A stretch of DNA of 30,643 bases. Source: CAZECR01 sp964510495 (GTDB lineage: Bacteria; Patescibacteriota; Patescibacteriia; Magasanikbacterales; GWA2-37-8). Under the pieces are notes generated by a model, which was given only the letters and a program-made list of their open reading frames with translations, ran no database searches and was not told the DNA's origin. Numbering within the stretch: position 1 is the stretch's first letter; each line of letters begins with the position of its first letter. The position numbers and the translations under genes are program-made. Positions 6,632-13,953 of this stretch are shown here, one piece after another. The DNA is taken from the NCBI GenBank assembly GCA_964510495.1, contig CAZECR010000012.1:1-30643 (forward strand), given 5' to 3'.

Positions 6632-7162
6632 TTAAGTGAGTTGTAAAATAATCCGAGCGCGTTTAAGAGCGCGGTGTACACGGACGCGGGCGGTGAGGGA
6701 GGAAATAGCGAGCACAGTTGCGATAGACTGAAATGACAGGTCGGCAATGTATCTGAGACGTAAAATTTCTTGATCCTCGCTGGATAGTTTGGCCAAGGTT
6801 TGATCAATAAGTATATGCTGCTCGATAGTGTGTTGTTCAGTATTCTCTGCGATGAGTTCTGCTTCTGGCGTTGTTTCGAGTGAATCGCTAGTATGTTTGC
6901 GCCAGTGTTGCCGACATTCGTTTTTAGCAATCGCAAAGAGCCAGGCGCTGAACGCTACCCCGCGTAATTCAAAGCGTGATAGCGCTTGCGTTGCTTTGAC
7001 CCATGTTTGTTGCAGTATATCTTCAGCGACAGGCTTATCACGCAGAGTATTTAAGAGGTATCCATAGAGCTTTGGGGTAAGCGCTTCGAACAATAGTCCC
7101 AAAGCTTCTTTGTCGCCGGTCTTGGCCCGTTTTGCCAAGATTAATTCTTCGCTAAGAGTCAT
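6632..7162 (-). CDS. ECF-family RNA polymerase sigma factor
   Basis: A 176-residue group-IV sigma factor directing RNA polymerase to stress promoters. Region 2 runs from EALGLLFEALTPKLYGYLLN through AEDILQQTWVKATQALSRF to FSAWLFAIAKNECRQHWRK; region 4 has LSSEDQEILRLRYIADLSF, a helix-turn-helix at IATVLAISSLTARVRVHRAL and a basic end. The linker is acidic. It is followed closely by the DUF4349 membrane protein, the usual sigma/anti-sigma pairing. No sigma70 promoter is evident upstream; autoregulation through its own promoter type would be typical. The start ATG at 7162 has no convincing Shine-Dalgarno sequence. Confidence 0.92.
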   Translation of the reverse strand: MTLSEELILAKRAKTGDKEALGLLFEALTPKLYGYLLNTLRDKPVAEDILQQTWVKATQALSRFELRGVAFSAWLFAIAKNECRQHWRKHTSDSLETTPEAELIAENTEQHTIEQHILIDQTLAKLSSEDQEILRLRYIADLSFQSIATVLAISSLTARVRVHRALKRARIILQLT

Positions 7163-7250
7163 AGAATCTACTAGAGGATTAATCCGTATATAAAGAGAAT
7201 ACCTGAGAAGGGTAAAATGTTACAGGTTATTTTTAAAAATTTTGGTTTAA

Positions 7251-7278
7251 AAAATATTCCGGTGGTAGGGAATATTTT
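7251..7278 (-). terminator. AT-rich hairpin downstream of the pnp gene
   Basis: AAAATATTCC (7251-7260) and GGAATATTTT (7269-7278) form a 10-bp stem around an 8-base loop; on the minus strand TTTT-type bases follow, so it can end pnp transcripts before the sigma gene. Confidence 0.55.
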
Positions 7279-7295
7279 AAAAAAATAATTTTGTA

Positions 7296-7356
7296 CAAGA
7301 TCGCCACCATACTTCGTAGCAGAAATGCTGCGAAGTATGGTAGTAGGGCGATCTTG
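7296..7356. repeat. Long inverted repeat (about 24-bp stem) after the pnp gene
   Basis: CAAGATCGCC (7296-7305) pairs with GGCGATCTTG (7347-7356) and ACCATACTTCG (7306-7316) with CGAAGTATGGT (7331-7341). The stem continues with a T-G pair and AGC/GCT around the loop AGAAAT; a 5-base bulge (7342-7346) interrupts one arm. It is far longer than the other terminators here. It could be a structured 3' UTR of pnp or a dispersed extragenic palindromic element. Confidence 0.7.
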
Positions 7357-7409
7357 CTGACTCGCCCGTCTACCCTTTATTACGATGATGCTAAGGACGG
7401 TTCGGCCGT

Positions 7410-8297
7410 TTAGGCCAGGATCTCGGGGAGGGGGAGCGACGCGATGATGTTGTCGAGGAGCCGCCGGAAGCGCGGCGCAGCCTCGCGTCCCGCGGCGACG
7501 ACCTCGTCGTGGCTGAGCGGCTGCTGGTCAGTGCTCGCCGCCTTGTTTGCGACGCACGAGATGCCGAGGACGCGGACGCCCAGGTGACGAAGCGCAAGCA
7601 CCTCGGGCACGGTGGACATGCCGACCATGTCGGCGCCGAGGATGCCGAGCATGCGGACCTCGGCCGGGGTCTCGTAGTTGGGGCCGCTGAGGGCTGCGTA
7701 TATGCCCTCGGCCAGATCGAGGCCGATGGCCTTTCCTGCGTCGTTCGCGAGGGTACGGAGCCCCGGATCGTAGGCGAGCGTCAGGTCGGGGAAGCGGGGG
7801 CCGTGCTTCGGATCGTTCCGGCCGGTGAGCGGGTTGCGACCCATGAGGTTGAGGTGATCTTTGATGACCACCAGCTGGCCTGCCTCGTAGAGCGGGTTGA
7901 CACCCCCCGATGCGCAGGTGATGATCTGGGTCTTGGCGCCCGCGAACGCCGCGGCGCGCACGGCCATGACCACCGACTCGATCGGGTATCCTTCGTACCC
8001 GTGCGCGCGTCCATCGAAGATGAGGATGCCGTGCTTGCCCTTCTGGATGAAGCGCAGGACACCAGCGTGCCCTGCCATACCGCACTTCGGCAGGCCGACC
8101 TTGGCGTAGGGGACCTCGATGGCCAAGAAGTCGCTTGTGCCGTAGCCGCCGAGGCCGCTACCGAGGGTGATCGCTGCCGTGACCGGCGCTGTGGCACGGT
8201 TCTCTGCGAGCCAGCGCTTGATGTTGGCAGCGATCCGCTTCACGCGGACGGGAAGCAGATTCGGTTGGGGTGTGGCGAGGGGTCGACGCTTGGTCAT
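7410..8297 (-). CDS. Purine nucleoside phosphorylase (trimeric PNP/MTAP family)
   Basis: Phosphorolysis of purine (deoxy)nucleosides to free base and (deoxy)ribose-1-phosphate, a cytoplasmic salvage step. The 295-residue protein has the family motifs in order: LGSGLGGYG (phosphate loop), GRAHGYEGYP (GRxHxYEG), CASGGVNPLYEAGQLVVIKD (usually TNAAGGLNP, so Asn and Ala are changed), LSGPNYETPAEVRMLGILGA and DMVGMSTVPEVLALRH, then LGISCVANKAA. Full length for the family. Start at 8297 supported by AAGGAGT. Codons are strongly G/C-ending, in contrast to the glutaredoxin and sigma genes on either side, but the promoter and terminators are AT-rich. Monocistronic. The altered CASGG motif may shift base or sugar specificity; PNP versus MTA phosphorylase cannot be decided here. 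Confidence 0.93.
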   Translation of the reverse strand: MTKRRPLATPQPNLLPVRVKRIAANIKRWLAENRATAPVTAAITLGSGLGGYGTSDFLAIEVPYAKVGLPKCGMAGHAGVLRFIQKGKHGILIFDGRAHGYEGYPIESVVMAVRAAAFAGAKTQIITCASGGVNPLYEAGQLVVIKDHLNLMGRNPLTGRNDPKHGPRFPDLTLAYDPGLRTLANDAGKAIGLDLAEGIYAALSGPNYETPAEVRMLGILGADMVGMSTVPEVLALRHLGVRVLGISCVANKAASTDQQPLSHDEVVAAGREAAPRFRRLLDNIIASLPLPEILA

Positions 8298-8344
8298 GTG
8301 ATTACTCCTTGTACGCCTTACGGGGGCGTTTTACAGGTGGGGCC

Positions 8345-8373
8345 ATACTACCTGCTTAAATATTTTTTGACAA
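8345..8373 (-). promoter_or_regulatory. Promoter of the pnp gene
   Basis: On the minus strand TTGTCA (8373-8368), 17-base spacer, TAGTAT (8350-8345). The leader of about 40 bases carries a hairpin ACGCC/GGCGT (8313-8329) immediately before the AAGGAGT ribosome-binding site. Confidence 0.65.
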
Positions 8374-8388
8374 GTTTTTAAAATACTA

Positions 8389-8415
8389 AAAAATCCGTAC
8401 GGCGTACGGATTTTT
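8389..8415 (-). terminator. Intrinsic terminator of the glutaredoxin gene
   Basis: AAAAATCCGTAC (8389-8400) and GTACGGATTTTT (8404-8415) form a perfect 12-bp stem with loop GGC and T tracts on both strands. It separates the glutaredoxin gene from the pnp promoter. Confidence 0.9.
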
Positions 8416-8425
8416 GGTAATTTTT

Positions 8426-8683
8426 TTAAGCAGCGTAGATTTTGTCGACAAGCTTGCCTTGGCTGTGCAGCTCATATAAATCATCAAACCCGCCAATAAA
8501 TTCGTCGCCAATCGTTATCATGGGCACCGTGTACCAACTATATTTTTCGGTAAGCTCTTCACGAAGTTTATCATTATTCGAAAGATTTACTTCTGTGTAT
8601 TCTAACGCCAATTGGCTCAGCAATTGTTTAGCGCGGTGGCAGTAAGGACAATAGGTTGTGGTATAGAGCGTGATTTCTTTCAT
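8426..8683 (-). CDS. Glutaredoxin
   Basis: An 85-residue cytoplasmic dithiol oxidoreductase. LYTTTYCPYCHRAK carries the CPYC active site (Cys12, Cys15); TVPMITIGDEFIGGFDDLYEL has the cis-proline (VP) and the GG-[FY]-DD glutathione-binding signature. Length and order match the GrxC/NrdH size class. It forms its own unit, ended by the strong terminator at 8389-8415. It may serve ribonucleotide reductase or general thiol repair; no partner lies beside it. Confidence 0.94.
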   Translation of the reverse strand: MKEITLYTTTYCPYCHRAKQLLSQLALEYTEVNLSNNDKLREELTEKYSWYTVPMITIGDEFIGGFDDLYELHSQGKLVDKIYAA

Positions 8684-8773
8684 AGATAGGTACTGTAACT
8701 CTTTTCAAAAAAAGAGCAAGTGGATAGTTGCCACCTCAATTTTCTCTAGTTACGAAAGAAAATAATCGGGGGC

Positions 8774-8811
8774 GGCAGACGCGGGCCCCCGGAATGGGGG
8801 GGGCGTCTGCC
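8774..8811 (-). terminator. GC-rich hairpin after the 100-residue unknown gene
   Basis: GGCAGACGC (8774-8782) pairs with GCGTCTGCC (8803-8811); the loop has runs of C and G that extend the stem. On the minus strand a T-rich stretch (GATTATTTTC) follows after the stem. Confidence 0.7.
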
Positions 8812-8818
8812 AGAGGAA

Positions 8819-9121
8819 TCAACGCGCGATGTAGAGAATCAACTCTTCGGCGTTGTAGCGAGTACTTGTCCAGCCGAGCTTGATGAGCTCAGTGCGTTCT
8901 TTTTCAATTTCTTCGAGGGGTGTCCCTGGTGTTACAGCGACCGGGATATGTGTTGAGTCGTGGAGTAGTATCGCGATCGCGCACTGGTGGTTGAGGCTCA
9001 GTCCGGTAGACATGAGCTCCAACTTCTCTTGAGGGGTAAGCGCGCTCAAGAGGGTAAGTGGGTTTATGCGCACGGGATCGCGAACAACTCGTAGGTGGGG
9101 CTTTTCCTTTGAGTTTTCCAT
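8819..9121 (-). CDS. Unknown 100-residue protein
   Basis: Not recognised. A soluble, charged protein without signal or membrane helix. The first 20 residues are basic and probably flexible (KEKPHLRVVRDPVRINP); the rest could be alpha/beta with LTPQEKLELMS as a helix and ILLHDSTHIPVAVTPG as a strand-loop. The start is supported by GAGG 8 bases upstream. Real-gene evidence is the strong promoter at 9193-9221, the leader hairpin at 9145-9176 and the terminator at 8774-8811, which define a dedicated transcription unit. Confidence 0.7.
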   Translation of the reverse strand: MENSKEKPHLRVVRDPVRINPLTLLSALTPQEKLELMSTGLSLNHQCAIAILLHDSTHIPVAVTPGTPLEEIEKERTELIKLGWTSTRYNAEELILYIAR

Positions 9122-9144
9122 TCGTTACCTCGGTAAAATTCCTC

Positions 9145-9176
9145 AGTATTTTTTTCTGGTAAAACAAAAAAATACT
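9145..9176 (-). promoter_or_regulatory. Leader hairpin upstream of the 100-residue unknown gene
   Basis: AGTATTTTTTT (9145-9155) pairs perfectly over 11 bp with AAAAAAATACT (9166-9176), about 10 bases after the predicted initiation site and about 24 bases before the start codon. Confidence 0.65.
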
Positions 9177-9192
9177 CAAGAATCAATACTTC

Positions 9193-9221
9193 ACTCTAGT
9201 CTAAAAATGAGTTTTTGTCAA
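9193..9221 (-). promoter_or_regulatory. Promoter of the 100-residue unknown gene
   Basis: On the minus strand TTGACA (9221-9216), 17-base spacer, TAGAGT (9198-9193). Confidence 0.7.
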
Positions 9222-9253
9222 TAGAAAGGCTCTGTATAGTGACAGGCGCGATT

Positions 9254-9283
9254 AAAAAACACCTTCAAGAGAAGGTGCTTTTA
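9254..9283 (-). terminator. Intrinsic terminator of the secreted SH3 gene
   Basis: CACCTTC (9260-9266) and GAAGGTG (9271-9277) around AAGA; on the minus strand the stem is followed by TTTTTT. Confidence 0.9.
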
Positions 9284-9294
9284 AGAGGATTATT

Positions 9295-10329
9295 TTATTG
9301 AGCTTTGAAGTATTGCTTGGTGATCCATTCCTGAGTTTCGCTAATTCGATACCAACCATTTTTTTCTTCAACTGCAGTAACCACAGTGCCCTTTTTGAGT
9401 TTGCGTACGGCTGCGAAGGTAGTGCCTGGCCCTTTGCGGACATTTAAATTGTCGGTAGTGACTGTGCCACGAGCAATAAATGGAAATGCGCCCATAAGGT
9501 GGGTGAGTGTGCGACCTGGTTCTACAAAGTACTGTCCCGCCATATTGTACCCGCACGTAGCGCTGCTGCCGCCATCTGCCTGAAGCTGGTTTTCGGTAGG
9601 TACTCCGGCGGCGTTGAGGGCAGCGATCGCTTCGTTAGGGGACGCTCCTTGGCTACAGTAGACAACCAGTTCTTTACCGCCCGGGCGGACGCCGACAAAA
9701 AGACGGGCAACATCGGTATCAGTTCCTTTCCAGGTTTCGGTTGCGGCAAATCCTTCGACTGCCTGGTCACCGTAACTCACGAAACGGGCTTCATCAAAAT
9801 CACTAATTTCGGCGGTATTGGTTTTGTTATCAATAAGAAGCATTTTGCGGCTTTGCGCGACATCATTTTCTGGGCGACTGCCGCTCGTAATGTAGGTGCT
9901 GGTGGCGTCAGTTGATTTAAGCCCCAGGCTTAGGTCTGACATGGGGATGGTGTAGTTAAAAAAAGGAACATTCCAGACAAACTGGGCAGTTGGTGTTGCT
10001 TGTTTTGTTTTCTCTGCACCAGTTTTTGCAAACGACCAGTTGTGCACGCTTGTATCTGTCTCAAAGGGGGCTTTACCGGCGCCCCAATCAAGTTTTGGTG
10101 TTGAAGAAGCAATTAATTTAATTTGGTTATAGGGTAAATAAATGAAGGTCAGAAAATCAATGTGCCCGCTGCCTTCGGGAGCTTTCATAAAAGTGGTGAT
10201 GCCGTTAGCTTTGGCCCACGTGATTTGCGTGTAGCCTTCGGGCGTCGGTGCTTTCCAGGTGGCCGCTTGAGTTTGGAGTGGTAGGCTCAGTAAGGCAAGT
10301 GCTGCGAAAAGTAGAAAAGATTTTTTCAT
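9295..10329 (-). CDS. Secreted phosphodiester-glycosidase-like protein with C-terminal SH3b domain
   Basis: A 344-residue exported protein. MKKSFLLFAALALLSLPLQTQA is a signal peptide ending in an Ala-x-Ala-type site. The middle (about 60-280) resembles NAGPA/DUF2233 (phosphodiester glycosidase) proteins: LVVYCSQGASPNEAIAALNA then LQADGGSSATCGYN, which matches the family's LDGGGSS-type motif. The C-terminal 60 residues form a bacterial SH3 domain (TTDNLNVRKGPGTTFAAVRK, then GWYRISETQEWI), which usually binds the cell wall. A role at the envelope or in polysaccharide turnover is inferred. The SH3 part is sure; the NAGPA assignment rests on one motif and the general layout. Single gene with its own promoter and terminator. 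Confidence 0.8.
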   Translation of the reverse strand: MKKSFLLFAALALLSLPLQTQAATWKAPTPEGYTQITWAKANGITTFMKAPEGSGHIDFLTFIYLPYNQIKLIASSTPKLDWGAGKAPFETDTSVHNWSFAKTGAEKTKQATPTAQFVWNVPFFNYTIPMSDLSLGLKSTDATSTYITSGSRPENDVAQSRKMLLIDNKTNTAEISDFDEARFVSYGDQAVEGFAATETWKGTDTDVARLFVGVRPGGKELVVYCSQGASPNEAIAALNAAGVPTENQLQADGGSSATCGYNMAGQYFVEPGRTLTHLMGAFPFIARGTVTTDNLNVRKGPGTTFAAVRKLKKGTVVTAVEEKNGWYRISETQEWITKQYFKAQ

Positions 10330-10359
10330 AAATTTTTAGACATGAATATACACTCTTCC

Positions 10360-10388
10360 ACGATACATGAGCAAATCATTTTTGACAA
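10360..10388 (-). promoter_or_regulatory. Promoter of the secreted SH3 gene
   Basis: On the minus strand TTGTCA (10388-10383), 17-base spacer, TATCGT (10365-10360). Confidence 0.55.
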
Positions 10389-10410
10389 TCGTTCGGTAAA
10401 CAAGAAAACA

Positions 10411-10438
10411 AAAAAACCTCTGAGCACAAAGGTTTTTT
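10411..10438 (-). terminator. Terminator of the marR-pirin operon
   Basis: AAAAAACCT (10411-10419) pairs with AGGTTTTTT (10430-10438); the T run is on the correct side for the minus-strand operon. Confidence 0.9.
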
Positions 10439-10447
10439 AGTCATAAG

Positions 10448-11293
10448 TTACTTGATAAATGCTCCGGTTCGGAGCTCTTCAAACGCTTGCTTAATTTCTT
10501 CTTCGGTATTCATCACAATTGGTCCATACCAGGCAATTGGTTCATTGAGCGGTTTTCCTGATACCAGGAGGAATCGGGCGCCTGTTGCACCGGCGCGTAC
10601 CGAAACAATCTTGCCATCGCGTTCAAATAAAATGATGTTACCTTTTTTGTGTTCAACACTTTCTTTATCAGTCGTATCTAGTGCGCCGTCAAAAATATAG
10701 ATGAAGGTGGTGAATCCGTCGGGAGTAGGGAAGTCGAGCGTCGCTCCGCGTTCAAGCGTGATATCAAGATAGAGTGGGTTTGCCATGACGTCTTGGACGG
10801 GGCCGGTGACATTGTCAACATTCCCGGCAATCACGCGGGCAACTGCTTGGTCCGAAAGCGAAATAACCGGAATTATTTTGTTGCTAATTTCTTGGTAGCG
10901 TGGCGCGGACATTTTGTCTTTTTGGGGAATATTTACCCAGAGCTGAAAACCTTTGATGCCGCCCGTACCTTCGGGCATTTCTTCGTGAATAATGCCGCGA
11001 CCTGAGCTCATCCACTGGAGGTCGCCCTTACCAATGACGCCGCTGTTACCAATGGAATCACGGTGGCGGACGTCGCCGTCCAGAATATATGTAACGGTTT
11101 CGATGCCGCGATGTGGATGCATGGGGAATCCGGACAAATAGTCGGCCGGGTTAGGGGAGCTGAAATCATCGAACAACAGAAAGGGGTCGAAGCGAGGGAG
11201 CTCGGCGTTAGCAAAGCCGCGATGCAGTTTTACGCCAGCCCCTTCAATAGTCGGGCGGCTGGTAAAAACCTGGGCAATCTTTTTTGTAGTCAT
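10448..11293 (-). CDS. Pirin-family protein
   Basis: A bicupin of the pirin/YhhW family, some members of which are quercetin 2,3-dioxygenases or redox-sensitive regulators. The 281-residue protein has the metal-site motif FPMHPHRGIETVTYILDG (His residues plus Glu) and the pirin signature MSSGRGIIHEEMP in the N-terminal cupin; the C-terminal cupin is less conserved. Start at 11293, five bases after the MarR stop, rather than the longer reading that overlaps MarR. It is the second gene of a MarR-controlled operon, so its expression probably answers to the ligand or oxidant sensed by that regulator. Confidence 0.93.
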   Translation of the reverse strand: MTTKKIAQVFTSRPTIEGAGVKLHRGFANAELPRFDPFLLFDDFSSPNPADYLSGFPMHPHRGIETVTYILDGDVRHRDSIGNSGVIGKGDLQWMSSGRGIIHEEMPEGTGGIKGFQLWVNIPQKDKMSAPRYQEISNKIIPVISLSDQAVARVIAGNVDNVTGPVQDVMANPLYLDITLERGATLDFPTPDGFTTFIYIFDGALDTTDKESVEHKKGNIILFERDGKIVSVRAGATGARFLLVSGKPLNEPIAWYGPIVMNTEEEIKQAFEELRTGAFIK

Positions 11294-11297
11294 ACGG

Positions 11298-11729
11298 TTA
11301 GATATTTTTAGCAATGGTCGTCAGGAGGGTGCAGAATTCGGTCATCTTTTTTTCAGGAATATTTCCTAGGATTTCTTCACCATGTTCGTCGATCCGCTCG
11401 AGGCTATCGGCTAATTTGTGTTTACCACCGGAAGCCAAACGAACAAAGCTAACCCGGGCGTCAGTCGCATCGGTTTCGCGCTTAACGAGGCCGATCTTTT
11501 CCATAGGAAGTAAGAGCCGGGTAATGCCTGAAGCGGTAAGCCCGATCTTATCTGCCAAGTCCGTGCGGCGTAGCTGCGCGCCCTGGGCGAGGCTGAGGTA
11601 GTAGAGAATAATAAACTCGTTAAGGCTCAGGCCTCCAAGACCGGCGTCGAAGCGGCGGGTGAGCATGGCGCTTACTTTGGCGAGTTGTAAGAAAAGAGTG
11701 GTGGTCGGTGTAGGCTGCTGCATATGCAT
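11298..11729 (-). CDS. MarR-family regulator of the pirin operon
   Basis: A 143-residue (or 141 from the second Met) winged-helix repressor. It has the MarR layout: N-terminal dimer helix, LSLNEFIILYYLSL, the recognition region LADKIGLTASGITRLLLPME and the wing with DARVSFVRLASGGKHKL containing the conserved D-x-R. There is no cysteine in the N-terminal sensing region; the only one (TEFCTLL) is near the C-terminus. It is the first gene of an operon with pirin and is probably autoregulated through the nested palindromes at 11726-11778. No Shine-Dalgarno sequence precedes the start. Confidence 0.93.
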   Translation of the reverse strand: MHMQQPTPTTTLFLQLAKVSAMLTRRFDAGLGGLSLNEFIILYYLSLAQGAQLRRTDLADKIGLTASGITRLLLPMEKIGLVKRETDATDARVSFVRLASGGKHKLADSLERIDEHGEEILGNIPEKKMTEFCTLLTTIAKNI

Positions 11730-11778
11730 ACTTAGTACTTGAATAATAGTTGATATATCAAGTATATGCTAAGTATGC
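11726..11778. promoter_or_regulatory. Nested palindromic operator of the marR-pirin operon
   Basis: Three nested inverted repeats: GCATACTTAG (11726-11735) with CTAAGTATGC (11769-11778); TACTTGA (11736-11742) with TCAAGTA (11758-11764); and the 12-bp palindrome TTGATATATCAA (11750-11761). They cover the promoter spacer, the -10 and the start site, the expected location for MarR autorepression. Confidence 0.75.
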
Positions 11779-11789
11779 CTATCTGTCAA
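11761..11789 (-). promoter_or_regulatory. Consensus promoter of the marR-pirin operon
   Basis: On the minus strand TTGACA (11789-11784), 17-base spacer, TATACT (11766-11761): near-perfect sigma70 boxes, consistent with a strong promoter kept silent by a repressor. Confidence 0.85.
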
Positions 11790-11812
11790 GCGGCAGGCCC
11801 GAGAGCACTATA

Positions 11813-11851
11813 ATAAAAAAGAAGACCGACACTTCAGGCTGAAGTGTCGGC
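11813..11851 (-). terminator. Terminator of the sigma70-like gene
   Basis: CCGACACTTC (11826-11835) pairs with GAAGTGTCGG (11841-11850); on the minus strand TCTTCTTTTTT follows. Confidence 0.92.
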
Positions 11852-11882
11852 TGTAAGAAGGGAAGGGCATCGATAAGCGGGG

Positions 11883-13325
11883 TCAGACAACCGTTTCGAA
11901 TTCCGTCGCCAGGGTTGTAAACGTGGCGTCGAGCACAAGTTGTTGACAGAGGTCGCTGACGCTGCGTTCGACGTGCTCGACCGGAAGGTTCAAGAACGCG
12001 GCAATTTGTTGAGCGCTCCAGCCCAGCTTCACCCTAAGAAGGTGTACCAGAATCAGATGGGCGGTCTGACCTTTGCAGGCTCGGCGGTAAGGAGTCATGA
12101 TGTGCCGGTAGGAGAGCGTAAAATACTGGCTGATAGTCCTTAGAAACGTGAACTCAGGTGGCTTGCTCTTGATCCGGTAGAGTACCGGGCGCCGCACCTG
12201 AAGGCGAGGTAGGCAGCCGATAGCACGTGCTTCCTCAAGGAGCTCCTCGGAATTTTTTGCCTCGCTGTCCAATGTGAAGTGGTCAGGTATGTTTTTCGCT
12301 ACGAGCGATCTCGCCTGAATATCACCCACGTATTCCGCCAACGTAGCGATGACCTTGACCAGTCCGGCGAGTAATCCTGGGGTGAGATAAATGCCGAGGC
12401 AGAGTCGCGTTAGGGTAACTTTTTCCATTTGCTCCACGTTTTGGCGTGAACACCCAAACTTGGTGCGAATGCTCTCGAGGGTGAGGATGCGTGCTACTTT
12501 GACTCCGTAGCGAAGGCGGACAATTTCTCCGGCTTGTTCACGAATAATCCCGTTTTTACAGAGATTATCGAGATGAGCATCAACTCGTTCCAGCGCGCCA
12601 ACGTATTCGGTTAGCAGTCGTTTGGCCAAGATCAGGCTGTCGTGGTCGTGATTCACGCCGCCGATAATCTCGCCTCTAGTTTTGCCCTCGCTATCATCCC
12701 CATCCGAAAGCTGCTCGTCAAGGTAGACGGTGCGCTCGCCCTTGATTCGAGCGTGGGTAACCAGATCTTTCGTTCGAATGGATTGGGCCAGCTTGGTTCC
12801 GTCTTCCGAATCGTCAAAGCGGTGGATCCATGAAAACAAGGTCTCGTCATCCGGTTGCTGACCGTGGAGCTTGAAATAGTTGTACCGTTGAGCCTCGATG
12901 AGACGAGACTTTTCGAGCAGGTGGACAGGTAGCCGCATCTGGCGATGCGATTGGTTGTTCTGGTTGAATCGACCGACCTCGGCGCGGATCTTCCAGTGAA
13001 AGTAGGTAAAGAAGTGTACTTCGTAAGCGGGATCGTAGTCTTCGATTCCCTTGCCGACCCCGATGAATCCTTCCTGCATCAGATCGTTGATCAGGTCGCT
13101 GTCAGCCCAGCTTCCAGTATAGTACATGACAACCGATCGAACGATGCGGGTGCAGCCGTAAAGCATCTGGTTATAAACGTGCTGGCTACCGGTTCGTTTC
13201 CAGGTGGCGTGCAGGTGGTTAAATTCTTCCAAGCTGCTCAGTTGCGGGTAACGGAGTAAGTCCGTGAGGTAGTTGCGTGTGGGCGACTTTAATGGCTCGC
13301 GAGCTGGTTGGGTGTTGCTTCGCAT
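11883..13325 (-). CDS. Divergent sigma70-family factor with C-terminal DnaA-domain-IV-like region
   Basis: A 480-residue protein. Region 2 (about 50-125) reads as sigma70: LINDLMQEGFIGVGKGIEDY, then FFTYFHWKIRAEVGRF and RLPVHLLEKS (start of region 3). A region-4-like segment (about 255-310) has REQAGEIVRLRYGV, TLESIRTKFGCSRQNVEQME and TRLCL. After a linker, residues 393-462 (FLRTISQYFTLSYRHIMTPY, then LLRVKLGWSAQQIAAFLNLP) resemble DnaA domain IV in helix pattern, but the RDHTTV signature is replaced by LPVEHVERSV. The start at 13325 is chosen for AAAGGAT upstream. Inferred role: alternative sigma factor whose extra tail adds a second DNA contact. The sigma part is firm; the DnaA resemblance is moderate. 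Confidence 0.82.
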   Translation of the reverse strand: MRSNTQPAREPLKSPTRNYLTDLLRYPQLSSLEEFNHLHATWKRTGSQHVYNQMLYGCTRIVRSVVMYYTGSWADSDLINDLMQEGFIGVGKGIEDYDPAYEVHFFTYFHWKIRAEVGRFNQNNQSHRQMRLPVHLLEKSRLIEAQRYNYFKLHGQQPDDETLFSWIHRFDDSEDGTKLAQSIRTKDLVTHARIKGERTVYLDEQLSDGDDSEGKTRGEIIGGVNHDHDSLILAKRLLTEYVGALERVDAHLDNLCKNGIIREQAGEIVRLRYGVKVARILTLESIRTKFGCSRQNVEQMEKVTLTRLCLGIYLTPGLLAGLVKVIATLAEYVGDIQARSLVAKNIPDHFTLDSEAKNSEELLEEARAIGCLPRLQVRRPVLYRIKSKPPEFTFLRTISQYFTLSYRHIMTPYRRACKGQTAHLILVHLLRVKLGWSAQQIAAFLNLPVEHVERSVSDLCQQLVLDATFTTLATEFETVV

Positions 13326-13492
13326 GGGGATCCTTTGTGAAGCTGAAATTTTTCCAGCCTCCCCGATTTTTGGTAAAAGCATTGCCGGCCAAAGCCCCTG
13401 CAACGCTGAATGAAAGGCGCACAAACACGCATACCTAAGCATGTATGTTTTTGTCTGTCAATAACCTGCTACTCACAAAAAAGAATGGTATT

Positions 13493-13520
13493 AAAAAACC
13501 CGCCTCGTAAGGCGGGTTTT
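13493..13520 (-). terminator. Terminator of the HU gene
   Basis: AAAACCCGCCT (13495-13505) and AGGCGGGTTTT (13510-13520) around CGTA, with T runs on both strands. Confidence 0.92.
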
Positions 13521-13532
13521 AATTGAAGTTGT

Positions 13533-13814
13533 TTAGAGAACTGCGTCCTTAGCAGCTTTAGCTAAGCGGAATTTAACAACAGTTTTAGCAGCAATTTTGA
13601 TCGCTTCTCCAGTAGCTGGGTTACGGCCGGTGCGAGCTGCGCGTTTCATTTTAACCATTTTACCAAAGCCTGGGATGATGAACACGCCATTCTTTTTAAC
13701 TTCTTTATAGGCCATAGCAGTCAGTTCGTCGAAGAACATGCCTACCTGTTTTTTACTTAACATTGTTTTTTCTGCCAATGCCGAGAGCAAGGCAGACTTA
13801 GTCATACCGGCCAT
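13533..13814 (-). CDS. HU/IHF-family nucleoid protein
   Basis: A 93-residue DNA-bending protein that acts as a dimer. MTKSALLSALAEKTMLSKKQ is the HU N-terminal helix pair; VFIIPGFGKMVKMKRAART, then GRNPATGEAIKIAA is the beta-arm signature with the intercalating proline (RNPATG). The end KFRLAKAAKDAVL matches the last helix. The start could be 13814 (MAGMTKS) or 13805 (MTKS); there is no Shine-Dalgarno sequence, so the longer form is kept. Own promoter and terminator; expected to be abundant. Confidence 0.95.
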   Translation of the reverse strand: MAGMTKSALLSALAEKTMLSKKQVGMFFDELTAMAYKEVKKNGVFIIPGFGKMVKMKRAARTGRNPATGEAIKIAAKTVVKFRLAKAAKDAVL

Positions 13815-13866
13815 ATAGTATATGGTTAAAAATAAATAGTATGTGAATACTAATGATTATGGGCAT

Positions 13867-13895
13867 AGTATATAAGGATATCTAAAAATATACAA
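13867..13895 (-). promoter_or_regulatory. Promoter of the HU gene
   Basis: On the minus strand TTGTAT (13895-13890), 17-base spacer, TATACT (13872-13867). Confidence 0.65.
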
Positions 13896-13953
13896 GTGCC
13901 AAGCGGGTGGTAGGGGTTATAGGTTATTTTGGTACCGAAAACATTAAGTAAAA

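Noticed and set aside
7509..8381. 290-residue plus-strand frame over the pnp gene
   Set aside because: Antisense shadow; the minus frame carries every PNP signature and extends over the correct promoter and ribosome-binding site.
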